Made by a program: the position numbers and the translations under genes
Source of the DNA: an uncultured Oscillospiraceae bacterium
GTDB taxonomy: Bacteria > Bacillota > Clostridia > Oscillospirales > Oscillospiraceae
NCBI GenBank assembly: GCA_949093475.1
Contig: CARXAY010000034.1
Coordinates: 3,280-9,448, forward strand
Direction of reading: 5' to 3'
DNA length: 6,169 nt
Notes under the pieces: model-generated
What the model was told of the DNA's origin: nothing
The model's database searches: none
Seen by the model: the letters and a program-made list of their open reading frames with translations, nothing else
Shown here: in pieces, positions 4,154 to 6,169 of the stretch
Layout of the letters: each line of letters begins with the position of its first letter
How positions within the stretch are numbered: position 1 is the stretch's first letter

Positions 4154-4840
4154 GTGGCCGAGCATATTTTGCTGGTAGAGGACGAGGAAAAGCTGGCCCG
4201 GATGGTAGAGCTGGAGCTGCAATATGAGGGCTATCAGGTGGACAAGGCCTTCGACGGCCCCAGCGGGCTGGAAAAGGCCCTGAGCGGCGGCTTCCAACTG
4301 ATCCTGCTGGACGTGATGCTCCCCGGGATGTCGGGGATGGAGGTGCTGCGCCGCCTCCGCAAGGAGTCCCAAGTCCCCGTCATCATGCTCACCGCCCGGG
4401 ACGCGGTGATGGACAAGGTCTCCGGGCTGGACTCGGGGGCGAACGACTATATCACCAAGCCCTTCGTCATCGAAGAGCTGCTGGCCCGCATCCGCGCGGC
4501 TTTGCGGGTGAGCGGCAAGACCGCCGAGGACGGGGAGCAGGAGGCCCTGACCGTCGGGGCGCTGACCTTAGAGCCGGAGAGCCGTCAGGTGACGGTGAAG
4601 GGGGAGCGGGTGGAACTGACCCGCAAGGAGTTCGACCTGCTGGAGTACCTGCTGCGCAACAAGGGCAAGGTGGTCACCCGGGACGCCCTTTTAGACCACG
4701 TCTGGGGGTTCGATTTCGTGGGCGAGACCAACGCCGTGGACGTGTATATCCGCTTTCTCCGCTCCAAGATCGATGAAAAGTTTGACTTGAAGCTCATCCG
4801 CACGGTGCGGGGAGTAGGATATGTGATAGAAGAAGCGTGA
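4154..4840 (+). CDS. OmpR/PhoB-family response regulator
   Basis: A 228-residue DNA-binding response regulator. The receiver domain (1-118) has the acidic pair E9/D10 in LLVEDE, phospho-acceptor D53 in LILLDVMLPG, T80 in IMLTA and K102 in YITKPF, so all switch residues are intact. A linker at about 119-131 leads to a winged-helix output domain (132-226): LTRKEFDLLEYLLRNKGKVVTRDALLDHVWG, then the recognition helix in NAVDVYIRFLRSKID, and the wing IRTVRGVGYVIE. It starts with GTG 4154, which has AGGAGG (4140-4145) 8 nt upstream; the upstream UBA-like gene stops 15 nt before. Its partner kinase follows after an unusually long 141-nt spacer. Auto-activation through the AT-rich repeat at 3522-3550 is an inference. 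The stimulus and regulon cannot be read from the sequence. Confidence 0.95.
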   Translation: MAEHILLVEDEEKLARMVELELQYEGYQVDKAFDGPSGLEKALSGGFQLILLDVMLPGMSGMEVLRRLRKESQVPVIMLTARDAVMDKVSGLDSGANDYITKPFVIEELLARIRAALRVSGKTAEDGEQEALTVGALTLEPESRQVTVKGERVELTRKEFDLLEYLLRNKGKVVTRDALLDHVWGFDFVGETNAVDVYIRFLRSKIDEKFDLKLIRTVRGVGYVIEEA

Positions 4841-4966
4841 GCGTAGACGCGCCGCCGGACTTGGAGCAGAGCGAGGCCAAAAACAGGCTGGGCGCAGCCC
4901 AGCGGCATTTTGGCGAGCGTCAGCGAAAGGACGGCGACAAGCGCGTCCAACGCGAACGTGACACAC
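4841..4966 (+). other. Long GC-rich spacer between response regulator and kinase genes
   Basis: Within an otherwise tightly spaced operon (15 nt before the regulator) this gap is 141 nt including the kinase ribosome site. It holds no credible gene. It begins with the dyad GCGT-(2 nt)-ACGC (4841-4850) directly after the stop, contains the hairpin at 4887-4903, and is rich in GAGCG/GCGAGCG/AGCGA words, as in degenerate intergenic repeats. Reading frames open from GTG 4837 and TTG 4910 lack ribosome sites. It could be an inserted repeat, an attenuator or an mRNA-processing site that lowers kinase relative to regulator. Confidence 0.4.
4887..4903 (+). repeat. Perfect GC-rich hairpin in the regulator-kinase spacer
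   Basis: GCTGGGC-(GCA)-GCCCAGC: 7-bp perfect stem with six G:C pairs and a 3-nt loop, followed 3 nt later by ATTTT (4907-4911). The T run is short and displaced, so full termination is doubtful; a leaky attenuator or RNA stability element fits better. Confidence 0.5.
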
Positions 4967-4976
4967 AAGGAGGTGA
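4967..4976 (+). promoter_or_regulatory. Near-perfect ribosome binding site fixing the kinase start
   Basis: AAGGAGGTGA matches the anti-Shine-Dalgarno end of 16S rRNA almost completely, with GGAGG ending 8 nt before ATG 4982. It rules out the 24-codon-longer frame from TTG 4910. Confidence 0.85.
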
Positions 4977-4981
4977 ACCCC

Positions 4982-6115
4982 ATGGCGGAGGAAAAGGAAA
5001 AGAAGTCCCACTCGCTGGCCCGCAAGCTGAATCTCCGCCTGACCCTGCGGCAGCTCCGGCTGTTCGCGGTGCTGGATCTGGCGGTGTTTGCCTTCGCCCA
5101 CTTCGCCCTCCACCTCTCTCTGACCGTGCGGGAGCTGGGCCATGTGCTGCTGCTCACGCTGGGGGCGGAGCTGCTCCTCCTCCTGCTGGGGGCGCTGCAA
5201 AACGCGGGGCTCATCAAAAAGACCCTGAAGCCCCTCACCGACCTTACCGCCGCCACCCAAGTGGCCGCCGCCCGCACCGCAGGCGGCCTTGACCCGGAGC
5301 AGCTCAGCGATCTGGCCGACCGTCTGGAGCGTATCGACGCCGCCCAGCTGGACACCCGTCTGCCTGCGGCGTCCAGCGCGGAGCTGAAGGAGCTGACCGA
5401 GGCCATCAACGCCATGCTGGAGCGGCTGGACGCGGCCTACGCCGCTCAGATCAAGTTCGTTGACCACGCCAGCCATGAGCTTCGCACCCCCATCGCCGTC
5501 ATTCAGGGCTACGCCAACCTCCTGAACCGCTGGGGCAAGGACGACCCCGCCGCCCGGCAGGAGGCCATCGACGCCATCATCGCCGAGGGGGAGGCCATGA
5601 AAAATTTAGTGGAGCAGCTCTTGTTTTTGGCCCGTGGGGACAACCACACCATGCGGGTCTCCCCGGAGCGGCTGGACGCCACCGAGGTGGCGGCGCAGGT
5701 CTTGAAGGAGACCGCGCTGGTGGATCAGACCCATCCCCTGTCCGCCGACTGGGAGGGCTCGGTGTTCCTCACCGCCGACCCCGATCTTTTGAAGGAGGGG
5801 CTGCGTATTTTGGTGGACAACGCGGTGAAATACACCCCCACCGGCGGGCGCATCACCTTAAAGATCCGTCAGGAGGGGAACACCGCCCGGCTGGAGGTAC
5901 TGGACGAGGGAATGGGGGTCGCCGGAGAGGATCTGCCCCATGTGTTTGACCGTTTCTACCGGGCGGACGCCTCCCGGGCGCGCCAGACGGGTGGGTCGGG
6001 ACTGGGCCTTTCCATCGCCGAGCGCATTGCCCGCTGCCACAACGGCCATCTGGAGGTCACCTCCGCCCCCGGCATCGGTTCAAAATTCGCGTTTGTTCTG
6101 CCCATCGCGGCGTAA
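4982..6115 (+). CDS. Sensor histidine kinase with minimal extracellular loop
   Basis: A 377-residue membrane histidine kinase, partner of the preceding regulator. A basic N-terminus (to about 26) precedes two membrane segments (about 27-45 and 52-71) separated by only 6 or 7 residues, so there is practically no outside domain. Residues 80-150 form a HAMP-like helical signalling region (TLKPLTDLTAA ... ELTEAINAMLERLDAA). The dimerisation domain carries the H box FVDHASHELRTPI (phospho-acceptor H165). The ATPase domain shows the N box LRILVDNAVKYTP (N280), G1 box LDEGMGV (D308, G310, G312), F box VFDRFYRAD and G2 box GGSGLGLSI. All motifs are intact. The very short loop recalls intramembrane-sensing kinases, which often rely on a partner membrane protein; the first gene of this operon is a candidate (inference). 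A strong terminator follows. Confidence 0.95.
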   Translation: MAEEKEKKSHSLARKLNLRLTLRQLRLFAVLDLAVFAFAHFALHLSLTVRELGHVLLLTLGAELLLLLLGALQNAGLIKKTLKPLTDLTAATQVAAARTAGGLDPEQLSDLADRLERIDAAQLDTRLPAASSAELKELTEAINAMLERLDAAYAAQIKFVDHASHELRTPIAVIQGYANLLNRWGKDDPAARQEAIDAIIAEGEAMKNLVEQLLFLARGDNHTMRVSPERLDATEVAAQVLKETALVDQTHPLSADWEGSVFLTADPDLLKEGLRILVDNAVKYTPTGGRITLKIRQEGNTARLEVLDEGMGVAGEDLPHVFDRFYRADASRARQTGGSGLGLSIAERIARCHNGHLEVTSAPGIGSKFAFVLPIAA

Positions 6116-6136
6116 GGAGCGCAAAGAGCATAAGAA

Positions 6137-6169
6137 AGGGCCGCTTCCCGTGGAAGCGGCCCTCTTTCT
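6137..6169 (+). terminator. Intrinsic terminator after the two-component operon
   Basis: Stem AGGGCCGCTTCC/GGAAGCGGCCCT (6137-6148 and 6152-6163), 12 bp and very GC-rich with a 3-nt loop, followed by CTTTCT up to the window edge. It begins 21 nt after the kinase stop codon. The T tract may continue beyond the window. Confidence 0.88.

Noticed and set aside
3524..4372. 282-codon minus-strand open frame over the UBA-like and regulator genes
   Set aside because: His/Gln/Leu-rich mirror of real plus-strand genes; no family motif.
4910..4981. 24-codon N-terminal extension of the kinase from TTG 4910
   Set aside because: No ribosome site before it, whereas AAGGAGGTGA stands 8 nt before ATG 4982.
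4837..5292. Plus-strand frame starting at GTG 4837 overlapping the regulator stop
   Set aside because: Tempting start/stop overlap, but no ribosome site for it, a low-complexity product and a shift into the wrong frame of the kinase.
4585..5476. Two long minus-strand open frames over the regulator/kinase junction
   Set aside because: Arg/Ser- and Gln/Gly-rich mirror translations of conserved plus-strand domains.

Overview
The window looks like chromosome from a GC-rich Clostridia member, probably a gut Oscillospirales/Oscillospiraceae-type bacterium. This is inferred from Gram-positive AAGGAGG ribosome sites at moderate spacing, GC-rich codon use with AT-rich promoters, and the overall protein style. 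Seven complete protein genes and one partial gene are supported. No tRNA, rRNA, CRISPR array, insertion sequence or integrase is seen.

Left part, minus strand (1-1307). A stand-alone sigma-70-family protein (762-1307) is followed by a small ArsC/Spx-type thioredoxin-fold protein (349-726, TTG start). The ArsC-type reading frame runs straight through a 14-bp intrinsic terminator hairpin (367-398) and stops inside the -35 box of the next promoter. The main transcript is therefore predicted to end before the stop codon. Next, on the same strand, is the start of a secreted protein (252 down to the window edge) with its own near-consensus promoter.

Centre (1308-1550). An AT-rich divergent control region holds two extended -10 promoters. 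Their -35 boxes are placed symmetrically about an A6T6 tract, and the region carries three copies of a TGAAATAAT operator-like element. Rightward, an XRE-family repressor and an ImmA/IrrE-family metallopeptidase form the classic repressor/anti-repressor pair. A malic enzyme follows 13 nt later and is probably co-transcribed. The likely logic is that the XRE protein represses the sigma gene (and itself) until the peptidase inactivates it, releasing the sigma/ArsC transcript. This is inference.

Right part (3517-6169). A separate plus-strand operon encodes a UBA-like plus membrane-segment protein (DUF4342-like), an OmpR/PhoB-type response regulator and a histidine kinase with almost no extracellular loop. 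It ends in a strong terminator at the window edge. Its promoter has a good -10 but no clear -35, with an 11-bp-periodic AT-rich motif just upstream that fits activation by its own regulator. An unusual 141-nt spacer containing a hairpin separates the regulator from the kinase.
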